Source of the DNA: Pseudohoeflea suaedae
Lineage (GTDB): Bacteria; Pseudomonadota; Alphaproteobacteria; Rhizobiales; Rhizobiaceae
Assembly (NCBI RefSeq): GCF_004354915.1
Contig: NZ_SMSI01000001.1
Coordinates: forward strand, 1,984,001 to 2,048,000
Direction: 5' to 3'
DNA length: 64,000 bases
Shown here: positions 9,558-18,208 of the stretch, piece by piece
How positions within the stretch are numbered: position 1 is the first letter of the stretch
Layout of the letters: each line of letters begins with the position of its first letter
Program-made: the position numbers and the translations under genes
Notes under the pieces: model-generated
Databases searched by the model: none
Told to the model about the DNA's origin: nothing
Seen by the model: only the letters and a program-made list of their open reading frames with translations

Positions 9558-10994
9558 ATGGACGCTCGCAGCGATGTTCGCACAGTTCCGTTGTGCGTTG
9601 ACCTCGATGGAACTCTGATTGCGACCGATACGCTTTGGGAAGCTCTGGCGCTGTTGTTGCTGCGTCGGCCATGGATGATCCTTGCTGCCATTTACTGGGC
9701 GATGCAGGGCAAGCAGGTCCTCAAGCGCGAAGTGGCGTTCCGTTCGGAGCGCGAGCCTGCAGACTGGCCATATCGCGATGCGGTGCTCACGCTCATCCGC
9801 AATGCGCGTGCTGAAGGCCGGCCGGTCTGGCTGGTCACGGGCGCGGCGGAAAAGACGGCAACCGGCATCGCAAGCCATCTCGGCCTGTTCGACCGGGTTC
9901 TCCATTCCGACGATTGCGAAAACCTGACCGCCACACGCAAGCGTAACCGCCTGATTGCCGAATGCGGGGAGGGCGGCTTCGACTATGTCGGCAACAGCCG
10001 GGATGATCTCAAGGTCTTCGATGCGGCCCGCAAGTCGATGATCGTCCAGCCCGACCGTGCCGCGCGGTCTTGGGGCGAGGCCAATGGCGGCACCTTCGTC
10101 GATACCGGAAGGGTCTCCCGGATAGCCCTCTTCAAGGCGATCCGCGTTCATCAGTGGCTCAAGAACATGCTGATCGGTGTCCCGCTCGTGCTCGATCACG
10201 AATGGGCGAATCCGGTCGCCCTTGCCGCGGTCATCGGCGCGTTCTTCTCCTTCAGTTTCTTTGCCTCGGCGGTCTATATCCTCAACGACATCATCGACCT
10301 GGGCAATGACCGCCGCCATGCGCGCAAGCGTTTCCGCCCGATTGCGGCCGGCGCCGTTTCGATACCCGTTGCTCTCGCGGTGGCCGCGTCGCTGCTGGTT
10401 GCGTCGATAGGAATCGCGGGCCTGCTGTCGCCGTTCTACTGGCTCACCCTGGCACTCTATGGCGTGACCACGACGGCCTACACCTTCGTCCTCAAGCGCA
10501 AGCTTCTCGTCGACGTCTTCACGCTGGCCGGGCTGTATACGCTCCGCATCATGGCCGGTGCCATGGCAATCGACAGCGAACTGTCGTTCTGGCTGCTTGC
10601 ATTCTCGATCTTCTTCTTCCTCAGTCTGGCGCTGGTGAAGCGTTTCGTCGAACTCGATGAAACCGAGATCGACATGGGAGAGAAGCTCAACGGTCGAAGC
10701 TATCTCGGGTCGGACAAGGCGATGGTTGCGCAAGGCGGCGTATCCTCCGCATTTGCCTCGGCGCTGGTTCTTGCGCTCTACATCAACTCGGATCACGTGC
10801 AGTCGATGTACAGCGCGCCGTGGCTCATCTGGCCGCTCTGCCCGATCATACTCTACATGCTGCTGCGGATATGGATCCTCGCCGGACGGTCGCAGATGCA
10901 TGACGATCCGGTGGTCTTCATCATGCGCGACTGGCGCAGCCAGGCGACGATGGCGGTTGGTGCCGCTCTCGTCATCATTGCGACGTTGCACTGA
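9558..10994 (+). CDS. HAD-UbiA fusion; probable prenyl-phosphate phosphoribosyltransferase
   Basis: A 478-residue two-domain protein. Residues 1 to about 190 are a HAD phosphatase: DLDGT at 15-19 (nucleophile Asp15, Asp17), LVTGA and GNSRDDLKVF. The rest is a polytopic UbiA-family prenyltransferase with LNDIIDLGNDRRHARKRFRP near 242 (NDxxDxxxD Mg/diphosphate motif) and a YTFVLKRKLLVD segment, close to what is known of mycobacterial DPPR synthase (Rv3806c) and rhizobial NoeC. Inference: it joins PRPP to polyprenyl phosphate and its HAD part removes the 5-phosphate. GGGGAT precedes the ATG at 9558. Its stop overlaps the next start by one base. Confidence 0.8.
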   Translation: MDARSDVRTVPLCVDLDGTLIATDTLWEALALLLLRRPWMILAAIYWAMQGKQVLKREVAFRSEREPADWPYRDAVLTLIRNARAEGRPVWLVTGAAEKTATGIASHLGLFDRVLHSDDCENLTATRKRNRLIAECGEGGFDYVGNSRDDLKVFDAARKSMIVQPDRAARSWGEANGGTFVDTGRVSRIALFKAIRVHQWLKNMLIGVPLVLDHEWANPVALAAVIGAFFSFSFFASAVYILNDIIDLGNDRRHARKRFRPIAAGAVSIPVALAVAASLLVASIGIAGLLSPFYWLTLALYGVTTTAYTFVLKRKLLVDVFTLAGLYTLRIMAGAMAIDSELSFWLLAFSIFFFLSLALVKRFVELDETEIDMGEKLNGRSYLGSDKAMVAQGGVSSAFASALVLALYINSDHVQSMYSAPWLIWPLCPIILYMLLRIWILAGRSQMHDDPVVFIMRDWRSQATMAVGAALVIIATLH

Positions 10995-12394
10995 TGCCCC
11001 GTCAATTCGACAGCTGGGGCCGGCTTGACCGACATGAACGGCAGAGCGCGACCATCGAGAGCCTCGATCCGGCTGCCGATGACGGGAGCGTGCTGGCTTT
11101 CGGCAATGGCCGCTCCTACGGCGACAGTTGCCACAATGACGACGGGCGGCTGATCCCCATGCGACCGGGGGCCCGGATACATGCTTTCGATCCCGGCAGC
11201 GGCATTCTCGAAGCCGATGCCGGCGTGACGCTTCAAGAAATCCTCGAGCATGTCATTCCCCACGGCTTCTATCTCGAAGTCACGCCGGGAACCGCGCTCG
11301 CTACGCTCGGCGGCGCAGTCGCCAATGACGTTCACGGCAAGAACCACCATCGTCGCGGCTCCTTCGGCCACTCGGTGATTTCGTTTGATCTTCTGCGCTC
11401 GGATGGCCCGGCTCTTCGCTGCAGCCGGCAGGAAAATCGCGAATTCTTTTCGGCCAGCATCGGCGGCATGGGTCTCACAGGCGTGATGACGCGCATCCGG
11501 ATCCGGCTGATGAAGGTCGCATCTCCCGATATCCGCCAACTCGCCTGCCGGTTCGACAATATAGACGGCTATTTCGACCGCATCGACGCAATCGACCGTG
11601 AGCACGAATATTCGGTTGCCTGGATCGACCAGCTCGCGACCGGGAAGTCGACCGGGCGAGGGGTTCTCATGGCCGGCAACCATGCCGAGGCCGGCGATCG
11701 GGTGAGCGCGTCGCGGCGCCATCTCTCCGTGCCGTTCCAGCCGCCGGTCAATCTGCTCAACCGCCTGACGTTGAAGGCCTTCAATGCGCTCTACTACGGC
11801 CGCGCGCCGCAGCAGGAAACCCGCAGCCTTGTCGGCTGGCGCGGCTATTTCCATCCGCTCGACGCGATCGGGGAGTGGAACAGGCTGTATGGCCCGAAGG
11901 GTCTCTATCAGCACCAAAGCGTGTTTCCGGCCGACAAGGCGCGCGAGACTGTGCTCGAGCTGATGGAATGCGCCCGTAGGCATGGTCATGCCTCATTCCT
12001 GACGGTCCTCAAGCGTTTCGGCGCATTGCCGCAGCCGGGCCTTCTGTCCTTCGCGAGGCCCGGTTTCACGCTGACGCTGGATTTTGCCAACCAGGGTGCG
12101 GCGACGCTCGAAATGCTTGCGGCACTCGACGAGATCGTTCTTGCCGCCGGAGGCGCACTCAATCCCTACAAGGATGCGCGCATGAGCGCGCAGATGTTTG
12201 AAGCGTCATTCCCGGATTGGAGGCGGCTCGAAGAGTTGCGCGATCCGAAAATCGTTTCGGATTTCTGGAAACGAACCGCGCTCGCATTACCCGCCGACCG
12301 GGTGGATGCCGGCGCACCGGCCGGCCGCAAGGACGGCGTCGAAACGTGCCAAAATGAAAACGCCGACAATTTGAAACAAATAAACCTGCCCTGA
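10994..12394 (+). CDS. DprE1-like FAD-dependent polyprenylphosphoryl-ribose oxidase
   Basis: A 466-residue VAO-type flavoprotein. FAD-binding segments are FGNGRSYGDSCHNDDG (36-51) and GGAVANDVHGKNHHRRGSFG (106-125), both very close to mycobacterial decaprenylphosphoryl-ribose 2'-oxidase. The C-terminal part also aligns: FLTVLKRFG, PGFTLTLDF (356-364) and YKDAR (392-396) with the catalytic-site Lys393. The Cys attacked by benzothiazinones in M. tuberculosis (Cys387) falls on Thr361. Translation is coupled to the HAD-UbiA gene (TGATG). Inferred role: oxidation at C2' in epimerisation of lipid-linked ribose to arabinose. Confidence 0.8.
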   Translation: MPRQFDSWGRLDRHERQSATIESLDPAADDGSVLAFGNGRSYGDSCHNDDGRLIPMRPGARIHAFDPGSGILEADAGVTLQEILEHVIPHGFYLEVTPGTALATLGGAVANDVHGKNHHRRGSFGHSVISFDLLRSDGPALRCSRQENREFFSASIGGMGLTGVMTRIRIRLMKVASPDIRQLACRFDNIDGYFDRIDAIDREHEYSVAWIDQLATGKSTGRGVLMAGNHAEAGDRVSASRRHLSVPFQPPVNLLNRLTLKAFNALYYGRAPQQETRSLVGWRGYFHPLDAIGEWNRLYGPKGLYQHQSVFPADKARETVLELMECARRHGHASFLTVLKRFGALPQPGLLSFARPGFTLTLDFANQGAATLEMLAALDEIVLAAGGALNPYKDARMSAQMFEASFPDWRRLEELRDPKIVSDFWKRTALALPADRVDAGAPAGRKDGVETCQNENADNLKQINLP

Positions 12395-12456
12395 TGAACG
12401 GTTTCTTGGCGTTTTTAGACTAAGACGATTGCTGGAATTACTGGAGTGGACAGCGC

Positions 12457-12903
12457 ATGAAGTACATTGTCTTCATTCTTTTTACCGTTCTGACGAACGC
12501 TGCGGCTCAGCTTATGCTCAAGCAGGGCATGATGACGCTCGGTCCTCTCAACTTCACCGCTGAAACCGCGATAGCGAGGATTTTCCAGATCCTCTTCAAC
12601 CCATGGGTCTTTGCAGGGCTTGCGACCTTCGTCATCTCCATGGCGTCGCACCTTTTCGTGCTGTCCAAGGTCGAGCTGTCCTTCGCCTATCCGTTCCTGA
12701 GCCTCGCCTATGTTGCGGTCGCGGTATTTGCATACTTCGTCTTCCGCGAGGATCTCAATGCCTGGCGCATCGCCGGGATCGCCTTCATCTGCGTCGGCAC
12801 CGTCCTGATTGCCCGGTCGGGCAGCGGCGAGCACAAGGCGCATACGCTTGAAACCGCGGCCATCGAGCCGGTTACCCCAGTCACGAGTGAGATTTCGCGA
12901 TGA
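12457..12903 (+). CDS. EmrE/ArnF-like small membrane transporter
   Basis: A 148-residue protein with four predicted membrane helices (1-20, about 45-70, 75-98, 104-122) and a hydrophilic tail of some 25 residues. The AAAQLMLKQGM stretch in helix 1 is typical of the EamA/SMR branch that includes the ArnE/ArnF flippases for undecaprenyl-phosphate aminoarabinose. In this operon a role in flipping a lipid-linked sugar is more likely than drug export, but that is inferred from context. It starts 62 bases after the oxidase gene and its stop overlaps the epimerase start by 4 bases. Confidence 0.75.
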   Translation: MKYIVFILFTVLTNAAAQLMLKQGMMTLGPLNFTAETAIARIFQILFNPWVFAGLATFVISMASHLFVLSKVELSFAYPFLSLAYVAVAVFAYFVFREDLNAWRIAGIAFICVGTVLIARSGSGEHKAHTLETAAIEPVTPVTSEISR

Positions 12904-13913
12904 AACACATCATTTTCGGCGGCGACGGCTTTGTCGGCCGCCACTTGGCCCAGAAACTGCTCGCCGATGGCGAGGAAGTGATCGTCGCGGACATCGTGTT
13001 CGACAATCGGTCGTTCTATTCGGGTGCAACCAAGATCGCCTGCGACGTGACAAGCCGCGATGCGGTGCGCGCTATCCCGATCGAACCCGAAGACATGGTC
13101 TACAACCTGTCGGCCAAGATGCTTTCGCCGCTCCAGATCCGCGCCAAGCGCCACGAGTTCTTCTATCCGGTCAACTATGACGGTACCAAGAACATCATCG
13201 AGGCGATGGACAAGGCGGGCGCCAGAAAGCTCGTACACTTCACCACCGACATGATCTACGGCCACACGCTGACCTTCCCGATGACGGAAGACCATCCTGT
13301 CGCGCCCCTCGGGGAATACGGCCAGTCCAAGCTCGACACCGAACATCTCGCCGCCGAATGGCGTGAGCGCGGCATGTCGATCTCGCTGTTCCGGCCGCGC
13401 CTCATCATCGGCCCGGGACGCCTCGGCATTCTCGAGAAGCTCTTCAAGCTGATCGACGCCAATTTGCCTGTTCCGATGATCGGCTCGGGCAGGAACCCCT
13501 ATCAGTTCATCTCGGTCTTCGATTGCGCCGAAGCGGCCTATCTGGCCTGGAAGGCGGGCGTGCCCAACGAGGCCTACAATCTCGGCTCGATCAATCCTCC
13601 CCCCGTGCGCAAGCTTCTCGGCGATCTCGTCAAGCATGCCGGTTCCCGTTCGATCCTGCTGCCGACGCCGGCCTGGGCAGTCAAGCGCACGCTGGATCTG
13701 CTCGACTACATGAACATGCCGATCATGGATCCCGAGCAGTACCTGATCGCCGACGAGAACTGCGTGCTCGATGTCGGCAAGGGAGCGCGCCAACTCGGCT
13801 GGGTGCCGCAATATCGCGACGAGGACATGCTGATTGCCGCCTATGACGAGTATCGCGCCAAGAAGGCCGGTGCCCCGGTGCCAGGCGACGCCAACGTCGC
13901 TCCGGCCGAATGA
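12900..13913 (+). CDS. NAD-dependent sugar epimerase/dehydratase
   Basis: A 337-residue extended SDR protein. The Rossmann motif is GGDGFVG (residues 7-13), followed by NYDGTKNIIEA, the TTDMIYG active-site strand and catalytic YGQSK. A substrate-domain segment FRPRLIIGPGRLGILEKLFKL follows. It should work on a nucleotide sugar or on a lipid-linked sugar. ATGA overlaps at both ends place it between the EmrE-like and aminotransferase genes, so it probably supplies the keto-sugar for amination or the reduction step missing after the DprE1-like oxidase. Both are inferences. Confidence 0.8.
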   Translation: MKHIIFGGDGFVGRHLAQKLLADGEEVIVADIVFDNRSFYSGATKIACDVTSRDAVRAIPIEPEDMVYNLSAKMLSPLQIRAKRHEFFYPVNYDGTKNIIEAMDKAGARKLVHFTTDMIYGHTLTFPMTEDHPVAPLGEYGQSKLDTEHLAAEWRERGMSISLFRPRLIIGPGRLGILEKLFKLIDANLPVPMIGSGRNPYQFISVFDCAEAAYLAWKAGVPNEAYNLGSINPPPVRKLLGDLVKHAGSRSILLPTPAWAVKRTLDLLDYMNMPIMDPEQYLIADENCVLDVGKGARQLGWVPQYRDEDMLIAAYDEYRAKKAGAPVPGDANVAPAE

Positions 13914-15409
13914 ACTCGAGGGAGACAGGACAAGCCATGCTCGATACACCAGTACGCAGGAAGACCGACGCCCCATCGCTTGCCGACGAGGGCATGCCTG
14001 GCCGTCCCACGCTTCTGAGCGTCGATGACGCCAAGGCGATGAGCGTGGCCAAGATGACCGACCTGTTCCGCGATCACATCAATCCGGGACAGCTCCACTT
14101 CATGAAGCTTCTCGGCTTCGACAAGGTGAAGATCGAGAGCGCGTCGGGGATGTATTATACCGACCAGAACGGCCGGAAGATCCTCGATTTCTTCGGTGGC
14201 TTCGGTTCGCTCGCTTTTGGTCATAACCATCCGCGCATCATCGAGGCGCGCAAGAAATTCCAGGACGAGGACCGTCACGAGATCGCCATCGCCTTCATGA
14301 GCCAGTATGCGGCGGCGCTTGCGAAGAACCTGGCCGAGATCTCCCCCGGCGACCTCGACATGGTGTTTCTGGGGTCTTCCGGTTCGGAAGCCATGGAAGC
14401 CGCACTCAAGGTTGCCGAACGGGCGGCCGGTCCGTCGCGTCCGAAGGTCGTCTATGCCGAGAACTCGTTCCACGGAAAGACCAAGGGCGTACTCTCGATC
14501 ACGGATTCACCGCTTTACCGCGGCGAGTTTCGCCTCACCGACAACGGGGTCAAGGTTCCCTTCGGCGATATCGAGGCGATCCGGAACGCCTTCGAGGCCG
14601 ATCCGCAGATCGGCGTGATCGTTCTCGAAACCATTCAGGGCGGCGGCGGTATCGTTCAGGCACCCCCGGGATTCTGGCAGGATCTGCGTGCCCTGTGCGA
14701 CAAGCATGGTGTTCTCTGGGTGGCTGACGAGGTTCAGTGCGGCATGGGTCGCTCCGGCCGCTTCTACGCCTTCCAGCATGCGGGCGTCGTGCCCGACGTG
14801 ACCGCGCTCGCCAAGTCGCTCGGCGGCGGCAAGACGGCCATGGCCGCCATGATCGCCCGTCGCGAAATCTACATGAAGGCCTATGGCACGCCCAAGTCCG
14901 CCATGATCCATGCCCAGGCCACCTTCGGCGGCATAGGCGAGGCGTGCGTGACGGCGATCGAGGGTCTCAACATCATGTATGACGAGAACCTGATCTGCAA
15001 TGCGGCCGCCGTCGGCGACTATCTGCTCGAGAGACTTGACCACTTGAAGTCCCGTTATCCGCAGATCGTCAAGGACGTGCGCGGGCAGGGACTGATGATA
15101 GGTCTCGAATTCCAGGATTTCTCGCAGACGCTTCCCGCCCTGCTGCGCCCCATGGTGGCTATGCTCGACGACAAGCTGAAGGGCTCGCTTTCGGGGTTCG
15201 TGGGCGCCGAACTGCTGCGCGATCACAACGTCCTGGTGGCCTTCACCGAATATAACCGCAACGTCATCCGGCTCGAGCCGCCGCTCATCTGCGAGCGCAA
15301 GCATGTCGACGAGTTCGTGGATGCGCTGGACGCGGTTCTTGCCCGCGGTGTCGCCCGTATCGTGCGCGACTTCATCGCGACCCAGGTCAAGGGCAAGCAG
15401 AAGGCCTGA
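13910..15409 (+). CDS. Class III PLP-dependent aminotransferase
   Basis: A 499-residue fold-type I aminotransferase. FFGGFGSLAFGHNHPRI, SSGSEAMEAALKVAE (phosphate site), WVADEVQCGMGRSGRF (Asp for the pyridine N) and AKSLGGG with Schiff-base Lys302 identify the ornithine/acetylornithine-like class III family. It has an N-terminal extension of about 50 residues. Context, the last gene of the lipid-sugar operon, suggests amination of a sugar or of a polyol head group rather than an amino-acid role. An alternative ATG at 13937 has a purine-rich site GGGAGACAGG. Its start overlaps the epimerase stop. Confidence 0.82.
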   Translation: MNSRETGQAMLDTPVRRKTDAPSLADEGMPGRPTLLSVDDAKAMSVAKMTDLFRDHINPGQLHFMKLLGFDKVKIESASGMYYTDQNGRKILDFFGGFGSLAFGHNHPRIIEARKKFQDEDRHEIAIAFMSQYAAALAKNLAEISPGDLDMVFLGSSGSEAMEAALKVAERAAGPSRPKVVYAENSFHGKTKGVLSITDSPLYRGEFRLTDNGVKVPFGDIEAIRNAFEADPQIGVIVLETIQGGGGIVQAPPGFWQDLRALCDKHGVLWVADEVQCGMGRSGRFYAFQHAGVVPDVTALAKSLGGGKTAMAAMIARREIYMKAYGTPKSAMIHAQATFGGIGEACVTAIEGLNIMYDENLICNAAAVGDYLLERLDHLKSRYPQIVKDVRGQGLMIGLEFQDFSQTLPALLRPMVAMLDDKLKGSLSGFVGAELLRDHNVLVAFTEYNRNVIRLEPPLICERKHVDEFVDALDAVLARGVARIVRDFIATQVKGKQKA

Positions 15410-15432
15410 CGCCGGACAGAGGCAACAAAATC

Positions 15433-15471
15433 GCGCGGCGCGGAGGGTTTACGGAACCCGTCGCGCCGCGC
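15433..15471 (+). terminator. Long GC hairpin after the aminotransferase
   Basis: GCGCGGCGCG (15433-15442) pairs perfectly with CGCGCCGCGC (15462-15471), and GGGTT/AACCC extends the stem inside. It lies between the aminotransferase stop and kup. No T-run follows, so it is either a hairpin-type terminator or an mRNA 3' stabiliser. Confidence 0.55.
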
Positions 15472-15513
15472 TAGCGTTTCCGGCATGGAGTTCTCCACAG
15501 CCGGAAAGCGCTG

Positions 15514-17427
15514 ATGTCATCCATCGACAGCAAGATCGACGATCCCGTACCCCCCAAGAAAAGTCATGCAGCACAGGCCGGAAGCGGGGCGCTTGCCCTC
15601 GGGGCTCTCGGCGTCGTCTACGGTGATATCGGTACCAGTCCGCTCTACGCGCTTCGCGAAGCGGTACGAGCCGCCGCCGGTGACGCCGCTCCGGACGACA
15701 GCCAGGTCATCGGGGCGTTGTCGATCGTGTTCTGGGCGCTCATCCTCGTGGTCGCCGTCAAATATGCGATCTTCGTGTTGCGGGCCGACAATGAGGGCGA
15801 GGGCGGTACGCTCGCCATCATGACCATCGCCAAACAGGCAGCGAAGAACCATCCGGGCAAGGTGCTGTTTCTCGGCATGCTGGGTGCTTCGCTGTTCTTC
15901 GGCGACGCCGTCATCACTCCGGCCATTTCCGTGACGTCCGCTGTCGAGGGGCTGCAGATCGCTGCGCCCTCGATCAGCCACTTCACGGTGCCGATCGCCA
16001 TCGGCATCCTCGTCGGCCTGTTCGTGGCCCAGAGATTCGGAACCGGCGGCGTGTCCCGCATCTTCGGACCGGTCACGCTCGTGTGGTTTCTGGTCCTCGG
16101 CGCGATGGGGGCCGTTCACATCGCCGACGACCCGACCGTCTTCAGGGCGCTCAATCCCTTCGAGGCGGTCCGTTTCGTCCATGCCAATGTCGAAGTGGCA
16201 GCCGTCGTCATCGGCGCCGCCTTTCTGGCGGTCACCGGCGCCGAAGCCCTCTATGTCGACCTCGGCCATTTCGGTCGCAAGCCGATCCTGCTCGCATGGT
16301 TCGGGCTGGTGCTGCCGTGCCTGTTGCTGAACTATTTCGGGCAGGGGGCCTATCTGCTTGCCTCTTCAGCCCCTGTCGACCAGCCCTTTTTCCAGATGGC
16401 GCCGGACTGGGGCCACATTCCCCTCGTCATTCTCGCGACCATTGCGACCGTCATCGCCAGCCAGGCGGTGATTTCGGGCGCCTTCTCGCTCACCCGTCAG
16501 GCGATCCAGCTCCACATGCTGCCGCGCATGAATATCGTGCATACCTCCGCCACCCAGACCGGACAGATCTACATCCCGCAGGTCAACTGGATGCTGCTCG
16601 CATGTGTTCTTCTGCTCGTCGTGGGGTTCGGTTCCTCCGAGCATATGGCCTCGGCCTACGGCATCTCGGTGACCGGAGAAATGATGGTGACGACGCTGCT
16701 CCTGTTCATCGTCATGCGCGGCAAATGGCACTGGAGCTTGCCGGTGGCGCTCGCTGTCGCCACGCCGGCCTTCCTCATCGATTTCATGTTCCTCGGTGCC
16801 AACGCGCTCAAATTCTTCGAAGGCGGCTGGGTGTCGGTCACCATCGCCTCGATCCTTCTGCTGATCATCTGGACCTGGCGCCGCGGCAGCAGGCTTCTGT
16901 TCCAATTGAGCCGCGCCTCCGAGACCAAACTCGACGAGCTGATCAGGCAGCTCGGTTCGAAGCCGCCCGATTTCGTCGACGGAACGGCGGTGTTCCTGAC
17001 CGCGGACACCGAGACCGCGCCGACGGCGCTCATGCACAGCTTGAAACACTACAGGGTTCTGCATCGTAGAAACGTGCTTCTGACGGTCGCCACGCGTCCG
17101 CAGCCGCGCGTGCCCGATGACGAGAAGATCGACTATGAGGAGATCAACGAGCATTTTGCCCGGCTGACGATCAATTACGGCTTCATGGAGGATCCGAACC
17201 TGCCGGCCGCACTCGTGATCGCCCGCAAGAAGGGGATCAAGTTCGAACTGATGACGACGTCCTTCTTCCTTTCGCGGCGGTCGCTGGTGCCGTCGAAGGA
17301 GGCGGGGATGCCGCTCTGGCAAGACCATCTGTTCCTCGCCCTGTCGCGCAATGCGTCGGACGCCTCGACCTATTTCCGGTTGCCCACGGGACGCGTGGTC
17401 GAGATCGGGGCCCAGGTCGTCATCTGA
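15514..17427 (+). CDS. kup: Low-affinity K+ uptake transporter Kup
   Basis: A 637-residue member of the KUP/HAK/KT family. The diagnostic start is LGVVYGDIGTSPLYALREA (residues about 34-52), followed by about 12 membrane helices with FFGDAVITPAISVTSAVEG and a cytosolic C-terminal domain. It imports K+ with H+ across the inner membrane. The length is normal for bacterial Kup. The gene stands alone behind a hairpin and is unlikely to be part of the upstream glycan operon. Its 3' end faces the SDR gene with only 3 bases between the stops. Confidence 0.93.
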   Translation: MSSIDSKIDDPVPPKKSHAAQAGSGALALGALGVVYGDIGTSPLYALREAVRAAAGDAAPDDSQVIGALSIVFWALILVVAVKYAIFVLRADNEGEGGTLAIMTIAKQAAKNHPGKVLFLGMLGASLFFGDAVITPAISVTSAVEGLQIAAPSISHFTVPIAIGILVGLFVAQRFGTGGVSRIFGPVTLVWFLVLGAMGAVHIADDPTVFRALNPFEAVRFVHANVEVAAVVIGAAFLAVTGAEALYVDLGHFGRKPILLAWFGLVLPCLLLNYFGQGAYLLASSAPVDQPFFQMAPDWGHIPLVILATIATVIASQAVISGAFSLTRQAIQLHMLPRMNIVHTSATQTGQIYIPQVNWMLLACVLLLVVGFGSSEHMASAYGISVTGEMMVTTLLLFIVMRGKWHWSLPVALAVATPAFLIDFMFLGANALKFFEGGWVSVTIASILLLIIWTWRRGSRLLFQLSRASETKLDELIRQLGSKPPDFVDGTAVFLTADTETAPTALMHSLKHYRVLHRRNVLLTVATRPQPRVPDDEKIDYEEINEHFARLTINYGFMEDPNLPAALVIARKKGIKFELMTTSFFLSRRSLVPSKEAGMPLWQDHLFLALSRNASDASTYFRLPTGRVVEIGAQVVI

Positions 17428-17430
17428 GGC

Positions 17431-18207
17431 TCACGGGGCCTTGCCGCGCATGTTGCGCTCCATCAGCCGCTGGAAAAGCCGGGGCGAGAGACGATTGATC
17501 CACCAGGCGAATTTGGCGATACGGCCCACCGGAATCATCGGACAGGCCTTGTCGTAGCCCTTCAGGATGACCGCGGCCGCATCGTCGGGCGTCATGTAGT
17601 CGATCCCGTCACCGGCCGAGCCCGGACGCGCGATTCCGTCGGCCTGGCGTTGATCATTGCCGATATTGGTGGCGACGAAAGACGGTGCTGCGATCAGGGT
17701 CTTGACCCCATAGCCCTTTTCCTCCGACCGCAGAGATTTGAAAAAGCCTTCAACCGCATGCTTGGAACCCGCATAGGCCGTGCGGTGGTAGAGCGGGGAA
17801 AAGCCCGCGACCGATGAAATGGCGAGGTGGGTGCCGCGTGCGGTGCGAACGGATTTGAGAAAGGCACGCGCCATCTCCACGGCGGCGAAATAGTTGATTT
17901 CGAATACCTTGCGGTGCGAGGCCTCGTCCGAACCCTCGAAAGCGCAAATCTGGGTGATACCGGCATTGTAGATGACGAGATCGATCTCCGGATAGGTCTT
18001 GAGGATCTTGGCAAAAGCGGTCCGGCGGGCATCGGGGTCGGTGAGGTCGCAGGTAACCGGCCACTGGCATGCCGTGGTCGGCAGCCTGCCGGTATCGCGG
18101 TCGATGAGAATCGTCATCCAGTTGCGTTCCTGGAGAGCGCGGGCCAGGGCCTGGCCGAGGCCGCCCGCGCCACCGGAGATCACTGCCGTTTTCGTCCTGT
18201 CCTTCAT
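17431..18207 (-). CDS. Short-chain dehydrogenase/reductase
   Basis: A 258-residue classical SDR. Cofactor motif SGGAGGLGQ (TGxxxGxG type, near residue 11), NAG in DLVIYNAGITQ, the catalytic Ser in AISSVAGFSPLYHR and YAGSK (Tyr, Lys) are all present. A basic/hydrophobic tail (AKFAWWINRLSPRLFQRLMERN) suggests a membrane-associated or lipophilic substrate, as in hydroxysteroid-dehydrogenase-like SDRs. It is the last gene of a four-gene leftward unit, one base after the epimerase stop. A DprE2-like role with the nearby DprE1 homologue is a remote alternative. Confidence 0.82.
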   Translation of the reverse strand: MKDRTKTAVISGGAGGLGQALARALQERNWMTILIDRDTGRLPTTACQWPVTCDLTDPDARRTAFAKILKTYPEIDLVIYNAGITQICAFEGSDEASHRKVFEINYFAAVEMARAFLKSVRTARGTHLAISSVAGFSPLYHRTAYAGSKHAVEGFFKSLRSEEKGYGVKTLIAAPSFVATNIGNDQRQADGIARPGSAGDGIDYMTPDDAAAVILKGYDKACPMIPVGRIAKFAWWINRLSPRLFQRLMERNMRGKAP

Positions 18208-18208
18208 C

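Noticed and set aside
17431-18207. The SDR as the missing DprE2 partner of the DprE1-like oxidase
   Set aside because: It is on the opposite strand, behind kup, and is coupled to an unrelated monooxygenase unit. Motifs are generic for classical SDRs, so the link is too weak to list as a feature call.
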